Notes under the pieces: model-generated
Databases searched by the model: none
What the model saw: only the letters and a program-made list of their open reading frames with translations
Told to the model about the DNA's origin: nothing
Made by a program: the position numbers and the translations under genes
Part shown: one piece after another, positions 17,189 through 25,271 of the stretch
Numbering within the stretch: position 1 is the stretch's first letter
How the letters are laid out: every line of letters begins with the position of its first letter
From: CAVURW01 sp963743595
GTDB taxonomy: Bacteria; Verrucomicrobiota; Verrucomicrobiia; Methylacidiphilales; UBA1321
Assembly (NCBI GenBank): GCA_963743595.1
Contig: CAVURW010000014.1
Coordinates: forward strand, 62,001-126,000
Direction: 5' to 3'
DNA: 64,000 nucleotides

Positions 17189-19261
17189 TCAATACCCCGT
17201 CGGTGGCGGCGGCGGGCAATACTCCGGCGGTAAAGGCGGCGGCGAGTAGGTGTCTGCGGACATGGAAGACTGGTAGCGCTGGAACGTGTCATCGCGCTGG
17301 GATTGATATTGCATGTTCGACTCGTTGTGGGAGTGGTAATGCTCCATCCGCTTACGCGAGAAGTCATCCATTTCCCGGCGCTGCATTTCGAATTGGTGCT
17401 TCTGCTGCTCGCGGAAATCGTGATCGGCACGCTCGAAATCGCGGCGGGCCACCTCGGCTTCTTGGTGATGCCGAAATTGCTCCTGCTGATGCTCCGCCAT
17501 GCGATTCTGGTAGTTCAAGTGCTCGAAATCATTCGGCATCCCACCGCCACTTCCCCCCGCATCGTAGCCGCTATCGTAGCCACTGCCGCCACCGCTTCCA
17601 TAATCAGGCGGGACGTAGCCTCCGGTGTCCGGCGCGGAACTGGCCGATGCGGTGGTTTGATAGAGTTCTCCAAAAAGACTGCTGCGGACTGGACGAGCCG
17701 CCTCTTCCCGGCGCTCATTGAATTCCCGGCGTTCCCGTTCCCGATCACGGTCTCGATCCCGCTCGCGATCCTCTTCCCTGCGCCGTTCTTCCAGCCGATG
17801 AAAATCGTCCTGACCACGATGGATCTCCGCAGACCGGGCTTGATGCTCTTCAAAGTCGCGATGCTCTTTTTCTCGACGCTCATCTTCCCTCGCTTTGAGG
17901 GCGAGGAAATCGTCGTGCTCTTGTACGCGGAGTTGATTCTCCTTCTCGCGCTTATGCTCGAAATCGCGGCGCTCATCCTCCAGTTCCATGTCCTTGGCTT
18001 GCTGAGCATCCACCATGCTCCCAAAGAAGCTTCCAAAGAGACCGCCTCGCGATTGCAAGACCATGCCGGAACGTTGTTTCTCTTCTTCCTCTTCCTTTTC
18101 TTTCTGCTCCCTCTGCAGATTCATGATGTAGGGATCATCTGTCTGCGTGGGGTCCGCAGCTAAATAGGCCTGCGATCCGGCAGAGACATGGACTTCTTGG
18201 TGAGCTCCGGCATTCCCCGCCCCCGGATCAGCAAAAAGCCCGGAATAATCTCCTGTGCCGCCGCCCGATCCCACCCCGCCACCCCGCCACTCATGGTCAC
18301 GCTTGTCTGCATCTTGCCGTAAACGGTCTTGGATATCGGCCTCCAGATCGAGCGCCCGGGCCTTCTCGGCCTCCTCGCGATCTCGTTCTTTACGCTCCTC
18401 ATCCCGACGGTCATTCTCCAGAGTCTTCTTTTGCCGTTCGTCCCGGCGATCGTCTCGCTTTTGGTTTTCTTCCGCACGCTGCAGCTCGTCTTTTTCTTTG
18501 AGCTCTTTCGATTCCCGGTCGAGCCGTTCAGCATCGGACTTAAGCTTGTCCATCTGCTTAGTGGAATTGTAATCCTCGTCCTTACCCACGCCCACCGTGC
18601 CGCTGATCGGTTCATTGCCCTGGCTGGGGGTCCAAACGGTGCCGGAAACAGTGCCAGAGCCTCGATTCGAAGAATCTTCCTGCTGCCGTTGTTCGGTACT
18701 CTTTTTCTCGACATCGCGGTCTTTAATCTCGCGTTCTCGCTCCTCCTTGACTTCACGTTCCAGCCGATCGACCTCTTTCGTCTCGAGTTCGACCCGTTCC
18801 TTCTGAAGCACATCAGCTTTCTCACGGTCACCCCGGTCTCGAGCCTCTTTCTCTTTGTCTAAAATTCGTTGTTTGGCGCGCTCCTCCGGGCTCTTCGTCA
18901 TCAAACGCGAGAGCAATCCGCGGGAAGGAGCTGCTTTTTTTTCTTTTTCTGCCTTCGCGGCTTTACCCGCCTCTGCAGCCATTACGGCCTCCACCATGTC
19001 TGGTGCGACAAGCAGCGCCAGCGCCTTCTCCTCCTCCGTCTTACATTTCTCGGCGATCTCTTTTTCGAGCGCTTCCGCCTCCGCTTTAACCTTCTCTTCC
19101 CACGTCTTCGGGATCAGCGCACTGATCTCTTTTTCATCGGCACCTGCGTGCTTTTTCTTAATCGACTCTTCCGTTAACTTTTGCTTCTCCTCGTCATTCT
19201 TAGAGAGCTCCATCCGCAAGCGGTCAAACTCGAATCGTGAAGCAACGGGTTGGTCAGCCAT
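17189..19261 (-). CDS. Large charged coiled-coil protein (690 aa), unknown
   Basis: Not recognised. The product is extremely rich in Glu, Arg, Lys and Asp, with Arg-Asp/Arg-Glu runs (for example 'EEDRERDRDRDRERERREF' near residue 510). It has several predicted long coiled coils (about 50-200, 230-325, 385-530, 580-660) separated by Gly/Ser-rich linkers. The C-terminus is Tyr/Gln/His-rich and ends in Pro-rich 'PPPLPPEYCPPPPPTGY'. There is no signal peptide or membrane helix, so it is likely cytoplasmic and could be a filament or scaffold protein. The opposite strand also stays open over long stretches because of the skewed composition, but the ATG and the downstream DUF2262 spacing favour this strand. 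Confidence 0.7.
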   Translation of the reverse strand: MADQPVASRFEFDRLRMELSKNDEEKQKLTEESIKKKHAGADEKEISALIPKTWEEKVKAEAEALEKEIAEKCKTEEEKALALLVAPDMVEAVMAAEAGKAAKAEKEKKAAPSRGLLSRLMTKSPEERAKQRILDKEKEARDRGDREKADVLQKERVELETKEVDRLEREVKEEREREIKDRDVEKKSTEQRQQEDSSNRGSGTVSGTVWTPSQGNEPISGTVGVGKDEDYNSTKQMDKLKSDAERLDRESKELKEKDELQRAEENQKRDDRRDERQKKTLENDRRDEERKERDREEAEKARALDLEADIQDRLRQDADKRDHEWRGGGVGSGGGTGDYSGLFADPGAGNAGAHQEVHVSAGSQAYLAADPTQTDDPYIMNLQREQKEKEEEEEKQRSGMVLQSRGGLFGSFFGSMVDAQQAKDMELEDERRDFEHKREKENQLRVQEHDDFLALKAREDERREKEHRDFEEHQARSAEIHRGQDDFHRLEERRREEDRERDRDRDRERERREFNERREEAARPVRSSLFGELYQTTASASSAPDTGGYVPPDYGSGGGSGYDSGYDAGGSGGGMPNDFEHLNYQNRMAEHQQEQFRHHQEAEVARRDFERADHDFREQQKHQFEMQRREMDDFSRKRMEHYHSHNESNMQYQSQRDDTFQRYQSSMSADTYSPPPLPPEYCPPPPPTGY

Positions 19262-19419
19262 AAACGTCGTTATTTAGAGGTTCCAAATGGGCGATCCGCG
19301 CCCGGCGACACGCTACTCGAAAATCGACTGCCTGACGACCAAAAAACTTCACCCGCGGCAATATCTAGCGCCGTGTCTGGCCAAGAAAAGGGGGCGTAAC
19401 TGTTCTAGGAAAGTGACCC

Positions 19420-20406
19420 TTACGGATTTTGGACATTGGCAAAAAAGTGCCGAGAGGGTTTTTGAGGGTCGTAATAGACATCACAGACCAAGCGCCCGAG
19501 GGCAAGTCGTTCAGCAAATGCCTTCGCTGTAAGGGCGTGGTTTAACTGGGATTTGCCCCAATGGGTTTCGCCCAGTGTGGTGGTCCATTCGTAGCATAAA
19601 TACGGTCTCATCTGGCCCAACTTCCCCCGCTTACTTATCGGCACGAAAGCAACTTCGGTCACAACTCCACGCGTCTTTGTTCCATATCGGGATAGTCGCA
19701 GTCGCCGTACAGACAAGAAGACCGAGATCATTAGTAATGGGCCTACCAGGACGAGAAAAAATCCCGCAACACTCAGCGGGCTAGCGGCGGGAAAATGCAA
19801 GCCTACCGTAGCTCGACTCGTAAGCGGGTCGTTTTTAAGGTATAGAATGGAAATTTTATCACCTTCCTTCAGTTGATCGTAGGTACGTTGATCCACGTTA
19901 TCTAATGCTGTGTAAATCTTATTATCCTCTGCGGGAAATGTATATCGTATAGAGTAATCAGAAACGCTTCCATTTTTGGTGTAAGTAATGTGATCAATTA
20001 CGGTCCCCGTAGCCTCGATAGATTGAGTCCTAAATAGCTCCTCTTGGTGGTCACTAAAAACGCAAGCTAGATACACAACCAAACCTATCAAGCCGAAAAA
20101 TAGCGCGGTGAATGATGAAATATTAAGATGCCCCCAAATAGGCTCCACTCGTTTCCTGGATTCAATGTCGATTTGGTTCGAAGCAATCGATTGACTCTGG
20201 ATTGGTTCGATACCTTTCACCAAATAATGCAACTTCGGATTCTGTCGATAAAATGCGATCTTCACGGAGGCCTCGCTCTGTAGGGCGTTCCGCCACTTGC
20301 TCAGCATTCTATTGGATAGCAGTTGATAGGCTCCTTGAATCGTTACATCTTTATAGCTCCACTCGTATACGAGATAAGCACCCTGCAAATAAATCGCCCG
20401 CGCCAT
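19420..20406 (-). CDS. DUF3592-domain membrane protein
   Basis: Membrane protein of unknown function, 328 residues. The N-terminal ~90 residues are cytosolic-like. A hydrophobic helix (about 95-115) precedes the DUF3592 region with 'EATGTVIDHITYTKNGSVSDY' and 'GDKISILYLKNDP', a second helix pair lies at about 210-230, and a second DUF3592-like half 'TRGVVTEVAFVPI...YEWTT' and 'CDVYYDPQKPSRHFF' ends the protein. The two-half organisation matches the proteins encoded at 37883-41184. The start overlaps the upstream membrane-protein gene by 56 bp; the downstream coiled-coil gene lies 158 bp away. Confidence 0.72.
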   Translation of the reverse strand: MARAIYLQGAYLVYEWSYKDVTIQGAYQLLSNRMLSKWRNALQSEASVKIAFYRQNPKLHYLVKGIEPIQSQSIASNQIDIESRKRVEPIWGHLNISSFTALFFGLIGLVVYLACVFSDHQEELFRTQSIEATGTVIDHITYTKNGSVSDYSIRYTFPAEDNKIYTALDNVDQRTYDQLKEGDKISILYLKNDPLTSRATVGLHFPAASPLSVAGFFLVLVGPLLMISVFLSVRRLRLSRYGTKTRGVVTEVAFVPISKRGKLGQMRPYLCYEWTTTLGETHWGKSQLNHALTAKAFAERLALGRLVCDVYYDPQKPSRHFFANVQNP

Positions 20407-20917
20407 TCACCTCTTCCTTGTCTGAGCGGATCAAGTAAATTCTGTATTCACCGTAACCTGCAATTCCGGCAAATAAAACCGTTAAAAGGCTCCCTACAAT
20501 AATACTCGTATATTCAGGATTTACCAACCCATGAAAGGGCCCTCGAACCACGTCACATGAGGCTGAATTGGATATCAGATACGCGATAAGTATTTGCGAG
20601 TCGTTTCCTGTCGTGTGATACTCGTCTTCTTGTACGCGAACCTCTTCGTGATGGGTTTCCCCTTTCGCATCGTCATATTGGAATTGAAAAAAATACGCAA
20701 ACCCACCTTGGACCGGCTGGCTATCGTGACCCTCTATGGTGGCTATCGTTAGAAAATAGTCCTTGGCGAATTCAGGGCTCTCCGGTTTAACCCATTCCCG
20801 AAGCGAAACATATTCTATGGTAATCAGGACGAAAACTGCCACCAGGACACCCTTGATGCTCCAAAATCCTGAGACCGGACCGACAGTTCCTTTGGGAAGT
20901 GGTTGGAATTGAGACAT
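20351..20917 (-). CDS. Small membrane protein, DUF3592-like
   Basis: 188 residues with a hydrophobic helix at about 25-42, an extracytoplasmic beta-rich domain (about 55-130, with 'FQFQYDDAKGETHHEEVRVQ' and 'SQILIAYLISN'), and a second helix at about 143-162. This helix-domain-helix order is that of DUF3592 proteins, though motif agreement is weak. The 3' end overlaps the next DUF3592 gene by 56 bp in another frame, an unusually long overlap; the pair may be a translationally coupled two-gene unit or a split larger protein. Function unknown. Confidence 0.6.
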   Translation of the reverse strand: MSQFQPLPKGTVGPVSGFWSIKGVLVAVFVLITIEYVSLREWVKPESPEFAKDYFLTIATIEGHDSQPVQGGFAYFFQFQYDDAKGETHHEEVRVQEDEYHTTGNDSQILIAYLISNSASCDVVRGPFHGLVNPEYTSIIVGSLLTVLFAGIAGYGEYRIYLIRSDKEEVNGAGDLFAGCLSRIRVEL

Positions 20918-20953
20918 GTCCTTCGGTCGAGTTCGAATTGCCTTCGCAGCCTG

Positions 20954-22060
20954 CTACAGTTCCAGTTGCTCTGGACAATGGGTCAGATTAAGAACGCCCG
21001 TCTCCTGGACAACCACGACATCTTCCAGCCGAACTCCGCCCACGCCGGGATAATAAAGCCCTGGCTCTACGGTAACGCAGAAGCCGGTAAACAATTTTCC
21101 GGCACCGAATCGCGGCGATTCATGCAAATCCAAACCGAGGCCGTGACCCACGCCGTGGAACATTCCCTCCCAACGCCCGTTATGATTTCGCGTTGGGTAA
21201 CCGTCGCGCTTGAACCGCTCGATCACCTGTTTTTGCAGCTCCGCGCCATCCACACCCGCGCGCATTTGGCCGATCACCCACGTCTTGCACATCTGCACTT
21301 CCACGTACTGCTTGCGTAACGCCTCTGAAGCGACTCCTCGCACCACCGTGCGCGTCAGATCCCCAAAAAACCGGCTCGTCGCATGTCGCGGAAAAATGTC
21401 TAAGACAATCGCTTCATTTGCGTGAAGTGGGCCGGTCCCGCGTTCATGAGGATCGCAGCCTTGCTCACCGCCAGCCACAATCGTGTTCGCAGGGATTCCC
21501 CCTGCACGAAGCACTTCACTATCCATCTCCGCGCGCAATCGCTCCGAGGTCAAGATCGCACGATTCCATTTCAGCACTCCCTTTGCGGTGATTTGCGATG
21601 CCCGTAATATCTCGATTCCCCGTTGTAAACCAGCTTCAGCCACCCGTAGTGCTGCGCTCAGTGCAGTCACTTCCTCCTCTTTTTTTACCTTTCGCTCCGG
21701 GAAAAACTCATCTGTAGCCACAGAAATCTCCACACCACGTCGGCGCAATTTCTCCAGCAACCCGGCAGGAAACTGCTCCGGAACCATCACCCCTGGCAAG
21801 CCATTCTTCTTGATGATGTTCTCAATCAACGCCTCAGTCGAACGGTCGCTCGCACCCTCTTCCAGGTAATCGTCCACCGCCTGGACGTCAGCTTTTTTTG
21901 CGGCTGCGCGAGCCCGATCGATTTCTAGCCGCGATAGCGCCACCGCGCTCTTCTCTTTCCAATCCCACCACACGAACGGATCATCGATAAAAAGCCCCGT
22001 TGCGTAAAACATGTCTGAGTCCGAACCACTCGCCGCATACATCAACCGAGGCATTTCCAT
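20954..22060 (-). CDS. M24-family metallopeptidase (Xaa-Pro aminopeptidase-like)
   Basis: Probable cytosolic aminopeptidase of the pita-bread fold. The 368 residues have a creatinase-like N-terminal domain (about 1-140) and a catalytic domain with the five metal ligands in order: Asp in 'AIVLDIFP', Asp in 'FFGDLTRTVV', His in 'HGVGHGLGLDLHE', Glu in 'CVTVEPGLYYPG' and Glu in 'VRLEDVVVV'. The substrate may be Xaa-Pro peptides; other M24 activities are possible. It is divergent from the cobalamin adenosyltransferase gene with 60 bp between the starts. Confidence 0.87.
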   Translation of the reverse strand: MEMPRLMYAASGSDSDMFYATGLFIDDPFVWWDWKEKSAVALSRLEIDRARAAAKKADVQAVDDYLEEGASDRSTEALIENIIKKNGLPGVMVPEQFPAGLLEKLRRRGVEISVATDEFFPERKVKKEEEVTALSAALRVAEAGLQRGIEILRASQITAKGVLKWNRAILTSERLRAEMDSEVLRAGGIPANTIVAGGEQGCDPHERGTGPLHANEAIVLDIFPRHATSRFFGDLTRTVVRGVASEALRKQYVEVQMCKTWVIGQMRAGVDGAELQKQVIERFKRDGYPTRNHNGRWEGMFHGVGHGLGLDLHESPRFGAGKLFTGFCVTVEPGLYYPGVGGVRLEDVVVVQETGVLNLTHCPEQLEL

Positions 22061-22120
22061 AAATCTCTTCTACCCGTTTTTCTCGTACTCCACAGGAAAA
22101 AAGTGTGTAACTCTGCGGCA

Positions 22121-22657
22121 ATGTCGATTTCAACCCGTACCGGCGATGAGGGAACCACCAGCTTAATGTATGGGCGTCGGGTTCCTAAGTCGAATCCCCG
22201 CACTCAGGCCTACGGAACGATCGACGAACTCACCTCGCACCTGGGGATGGCTCGCGCTTTGAGCAACATCAACCTGATTCAAGGCGAACTTTTTGCTATT
22301 CAGAAGAATCTGGTTCCGTTGATGGGCGAGCTGGCGGTCGCACCAGAGGACACAGAGCGTTATGCCAAGGATCGCTACCCCAAGTTTTCGCCGAACTGTC
22401 TGGCGCATCTGGACAGCTTGGTGCAGCAAATCGAAGCGCAAAACATTTCATTTGAAGGCTGGGCCACTCCAGGTAGCGACGCTGCTTCCGCAGCCCTCGA
22501 TATCGCACGCACGGTGTGTCGACGGGCGGAGCGGGTGGTTCATCACCTTTCGACACTTGAACCGGTCCCCGCACTCTCCCTTGCCTACCTCAATCGGCTC
22601 TCAGATGTGCTCTGGCTCATGGCGCGCCTTACTGAAACGGAGCTGCGGGGCCTCTAG
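22121..22657 (+). CDS. PduO-type ATP:cob(I)alamin adenosyltransferase
   Basis: Transfers the adenosyl group of ATP to cob(I)alamin, giving coenzyme B12. The 178 residues from ATG 22121 start 'MSISTRTGDEGTTSLMYG', containing the phosphate-binding T-[KR]-x-G-D-x-G-x-T motif. They continue with 'YGTIDELTSHLGMAR' (the conserved [AG]-x-G-x-[IV]-D-E-L-[NT]-S) and end with 'CRRAERVVHHL' and 'YLNRLSDVLWLMAR', all family hallmarks. A GTG at 22103 would add six residues. No other B12 genes or cobalamin riboswitch are near, so it may serve B12 salvage. Confidence 0.92.
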   Translation: MSISTRTGDEGTTSLMYGRRVPKSNPRTQAYGTIDELTSHLGMARALSNINLIQGELFAIQKNLVPLMGELAVAPEDTERYAKDRYPKFSPNCLAHLDSLVQQIEAQNISFEGWATPGSDAASAALDIARTVCRRAERVVHHLSTLEPVPALSLAYLNRLSDVLWLMARLTETELRGL

Positions 22658-22675
22658 GAGTTTAGGACTCTAAGA

Positions 22676-23143
22676 CTACTTCGCCCAAACGCCGCGTTGA
22701 TCGTCTAGACCGCCGACTTGGTTGCCGTCCGCGTCTAAAAAGACAGCGCCCCGACCTCCCATTTGCGACCATTGCGTACAAATCGAGGTCTCGTAAAGAT
22801 ACCGCTCAAAGTGCGTCTTGGCGTTCCAGTCGGTCGGCATCGTTACCGTGAGCTCGCCCGCCCGTGCGCCATAACTAGTGATTTGACCGCCAGCTTTCGA
22901 GGAATCCATACGTGCCTTGAAAAGCCGTTTCATCTCGTCCACCGAGACACCCGAGCTCAAAAGCATAGACGCGGGAGCCGTTTGCGTTTGGGTCTGCGTC
23001 TCTTCAGCAGGCCTGTTCTTGGACAGCAGGTGCCAAGCAAACCAGCCGAGGCCGCACACCGACAAAATGAAAACAATGATCCCCATCTTCAGAAGTTGAA
23101 AGCCAACGCTCTCCTGAACATAAACCATTCTTTGTTGCCACAT
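22676..23143 (-). CDS. Hypothetical membrane-anchored protein
   Basis: Not recognised. From ATG 23143 it has 155 residues, with a single hydrophobic segment at about residues 18-38 (IIVFILSVCGLGWFAW), a Gln/Thr-rich spacer 'EETQTQTQTAPAS' and a small soluble domain of about 90 residues with 'YLYETSICTQWSQMGGRGA' and 'DADGNQVGGLDDQ'. Two Cys occur, one in the membrane segment and one in the domain. The topology suggests an inner-membrane protein with the domain outside. It is convergent with the adenosyltransferase gene (18 bp apart) and upstream lies a 315-bp AT-rich gap. Function unknown. Confidence 0.55.
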   Translation of the reverse strand: MWQQRMVYVQESVGFQLLKMGIIVFILSVCGLGWFAWHLLSKNRPAEETQTQTQTAPASMLLSSGVSVDEMKRLFKARMDSSKAGGQITSYGARAGELTVTMPTDWNAKTHFERYLYETSICTQWSQMGGRGAVFLDADGNQVGGLDDQRGVWAK

Positions 23144-23458
23144 GCTTTCAAGTCTGGAGAGCTTCCGGACGGCGATCAATCCTTTTCTTACAAAAATTTA
23201 ACCTTCACCAAGTTAACGACTAGCAGGCCCAGCCTGGAGGCGTTATTACACCGTTTGCGTGGAAGGTCATTTACAAATCCAAAATATAAGCAGATGGAGT
23301 TTATGTAGTGCTTTATTACTTATACAGGGTAAGCAATTACATCGAAGTTATTTGCTATTTTTCTTCTAAATCACGACTTATTTACTCGCTTTTATCGATT
23401 ATTTACTCTATCGTCCTCGGCAACTGGAAGCATTACTTAACATCAACAAAGATTAACC
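23144..23458. other. AT-rich intergenic region between divergent genes
   Basis: About 315 bp, distinctly more AT-rich than the flanks, between the starts of two divergent genes. It presumably holds both promoters. I see no tRNA, clear palindrome or convincing small gene in it. The 75-codon open frame on the plus strand is hydrophobic and Tyr-rich but overlaps the start of the next gene and looks like chance. Confidence 0.5.
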
Positions 23459-24064
23459 ATGCTATTTATTATGAATTCGCCCCAACAAATACGCTTCCAA
23501 AGCTCCCTGACGGGCACGTTCTTGGACTCCCATGAAGTCACTGATGAATTCGATCGGATTGTGGATCTATTTCACTCCCAATATCCGAACCTTTCTCGCC
23601 CTGTCGTTGAACGTCAGATCGCCCGTCTATTTGTCGGCTTCAGCATCGTTTATTGCGTTTATGATTCAGTTGATTTGATCGGGATTGGAATCGGTTGCCA
23701 ACGGGATAATTCCAGCAAATTTGATTACTTCCAGATTGAAGATAACGCCAGAATCCTCGGCGCAATTGAGGTCCTCCCCCACTATGACTCGATTGAACTT
23801 CGCCACACCATCGGGCGTCGTGTGATATCGCGCCTGACTGAAACCGGTGCAACTCGAATTTATGCCTCCTGCACGCAACCCGACACGAAAGGCACCAAAA
23901 AACTTCTGCGCTCTCTGAAGTTTCAATGCGAGTCGAGCCTCCATATTCCCGGAACCAACGCCATTCAGTTCCTCTTTAAGTACCAGCCCTCTGAAAAAAC
24001 GGAGCCAAATGCCCGTGGTGACTCGACTAAAAACTCACTGCGCTCACAGTTGATAATCAATTGA
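23459..24064 (+). CDS. Hypothetical protein, possible GNAT-like fold
   Basis: 201 residues, no signal peptide or membrane helix. The segment 'IELRHTIGRRVISRLTETGATRIYASC' followed by 'KGTKKLLRSLKFQCESSL' resembles the last helix-strand unit of GNAT acetyltransferases, where a residue pair is followed by 'LxxLGF'. However, the acetyl-CoA loop (R/Q-x-x-G-x-G/A) is not convincing. The C-terminal ~25 residues are polar and disordered. An in-frame ATG at 23471 is an alternative start. The region is more AT-rich than the neighbours, which may point to acquisition. It stands alone between an AT-rich gap and the next gene 183 bp downstream. Confidence 0.5.
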   Translation: MLFIMNSPQQIRFQSSLTGTFLDSHEVTDEFDRIVDLFHSQYPNLSRPVVERQIARLFVGFSIVYCVYDSVDLIGIGIGCQRDNSSKFDYFQIEDNARILGAIEVLPHYDSIELRHTIGRRVISRLTETGATRIYASCTQPDTKGTKKLLRSLKFQCESSLHIPGTNAIQFLFKYQPSEKTEPNARGDSTKNSLRSQLIIN

Positions 24065-24247
24065 TCTCAAACGAGTTCCGCCTTGGGAGCTCGAATACGT
24101 TCTCACTTCTTTCGCGAAGAAATTGACGGAAGGTCCTGTCTGTGTTGTTATTCCGATCATTGGCACCCAAGATTGATTTGACAGAAGAATAGCATTCTTC
24201 ATGATGAGTCTTGTTTCCAGAATGAATCACCTAACACTCTACTAACC

Positions 24248-25015
24248 ATGGGCTTAATCGTAAAAATACTCATCGGCACAGCACTAATCGGCGCGGGCGC
24301 ACTCGGTTGGACTACCTATCAATACCAACTTCTTTGGACGCAAGAGAACGCTGCCAAGGTGGTGGCCCTACAGCAGGCTGACGCCGCAAACAAGCTCGCA
24401 GCGAAAAACGAGGCACGTGCAAAATTAGCTGAGGGCCAGGTGATCGAATTGAACGGAACCATCGAAGGTCAAAAGCAAAAACTTGGCGATCTCCAAACTC
24501 AGCTCACCGCCGCCATGGCCAAAGAAGCTGATCTCCAAACCGCTTCAGACGCTAAGGCAGCCCAGATTAAGGATATCCAAGCACAGCTCGACGACATCAA
24601 GGGCCAACTCGGTGCTGACACAATTGCTGGCTTACGTTCGCATGCAGAAACGCTTCAGCAGCAGCTCTCAGAGCAGGAGACACAGAGCAAAATTCTCTTG
24701 GATGAGTTGCAGCGGAAAAAGCAAGACGTCGTTCGCATTCAGCGGGTCATCAATCAGATGACCAATTACGATATCCACATGCCGCCACTCTCCGGCAAGG
24801 TCAAATTTGTTAATCCTCTCTGGAGCTTTGTGGTGGTCGACGCAGGAACGAATCAAGGCGTGGTGCCGAAGGGTGAACTGAGCGTCTACCGGGGCAAACT
24901 CTATTTGGGCAAACTCAAGGTCACCAGTGCAGACAGCGATTCTTGTGTCGCGGACATTGAGCCCGACATAAAAGATACTGTTAAAGTCGGCGACGATGTA
25001 GTAAGCAGTCAGTAG
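24248..25015 (+). CDS. Membrane-anchored coiled-coil protein with C-terminal beta domain
   Basis: 255 residues. The N-terminal hydrophobic helix (about 4-22) would anchor the protein; a long coiled coil (about 35-170, Ala/Gln/Lys/Leu heptads) follows. The C-terminal domain starts at 'SGKVKFVNPLWSFVVVDAGT', with 'NQGVVPKGELSVYRGKLYLG' and 'VGDDVVSSQ'. This 'NxxWxFVVVxxGxxxGVxxG' pattern resembles beta-barrel domains found in MreC-like envelope proteins. The order of anchor, coiled coil and beta domain also parallels MreC, though length and motifs differ. It is followed after 3 bp by a lipoprotein gene, suggesting a shared envelope role. Exact function unknown. Confidence 0.65.
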   Translation: MGLIVKILIGTALIGAGALGWTTYQYQLLWTQENAAKVVALQQADAANKLAAKNEARAKLAEGQVIELNGTIEGQKQKLGDLQTQLTAAMAKEADLQTASDAKAAQIKDIQAQLDDIKGQLGADTIAGLRSHAETLQQQLSEQETQSKILLDELQRKKQDVVRIQRVINQMTNYDIHMPPLSGKVKFVNPLWSFVVVDAGTNQGVVPKGELSVYRGKLYLGKLKVTSADSDSCVADIEPDIKDTVKVGDDVVSSQ

Positions 25016-25018
25016 CCT

Positions 25019-25213
25019 ATGAAATACGCGCGCGCTCTGCTTCTCTCTGCCACGCTTCTCGCCCTCGCTGGTTGCGCCAGCGATAGCACCTACCAAACTA
25101 CGGATGCTTCTGGCAAGCCACTACCTTCCACGCCTTGGGCACAGCCCCAGTCTTGGGAACAAAACGGTCAGCTCGGCACTGCCCTTGGCAACTCAGGTGC
25201 CAGCAGTCACTAG
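25019..25213 (+). CDS. Small lipoprotein (64 aa)
   Basis: Encodes 64 residues with a type II signal peptide: 'MKYARALLLSATLLALAGC', with lipobox L-A-G-C and Cys19 as the lipidation site. The mature part is ~45 residues, polar, rich in Gln/Ser/Gly/Thr and likely disordered. Ser at +2 after Cys (Ala-Ser follow) predicts outer-membrane sorting by the E. coli rule, with the usual caution for other phyla. It starts 3 bp after the coiled-coil gene and is surely co-transcribed. The function is unknown; small size and context suggest an accessory envelope component. Confidence 0.7.
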   Translation: MKYARALLLSATLLALAGCASDSTYQTTDASGKPLPSTPWAQPQSWEQNGQLGTALGNSGASSH

Positions 25214-25271
25214 CCTCTTGCATTCTTGATCAGTTGCTTAGGTCTCATCCACCGAGAGTGATTCTCTTTTC

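Noticed and set aside
17303..18163. Long plus-strand frame opposite the coiled-coil gene
   Set aside because: Composition is the complement of Glu/Arg codons; Leu/Phe-rich text without domain; the minus-strand gene has better context.
23308..23535. 75-codon plus-strand frame in the AT-rich gap
   Set aside because: Overlaps the start of the following gene; hydrophobic Tyr/Ile-rich text is expected from AT-rich non-coding DNA.
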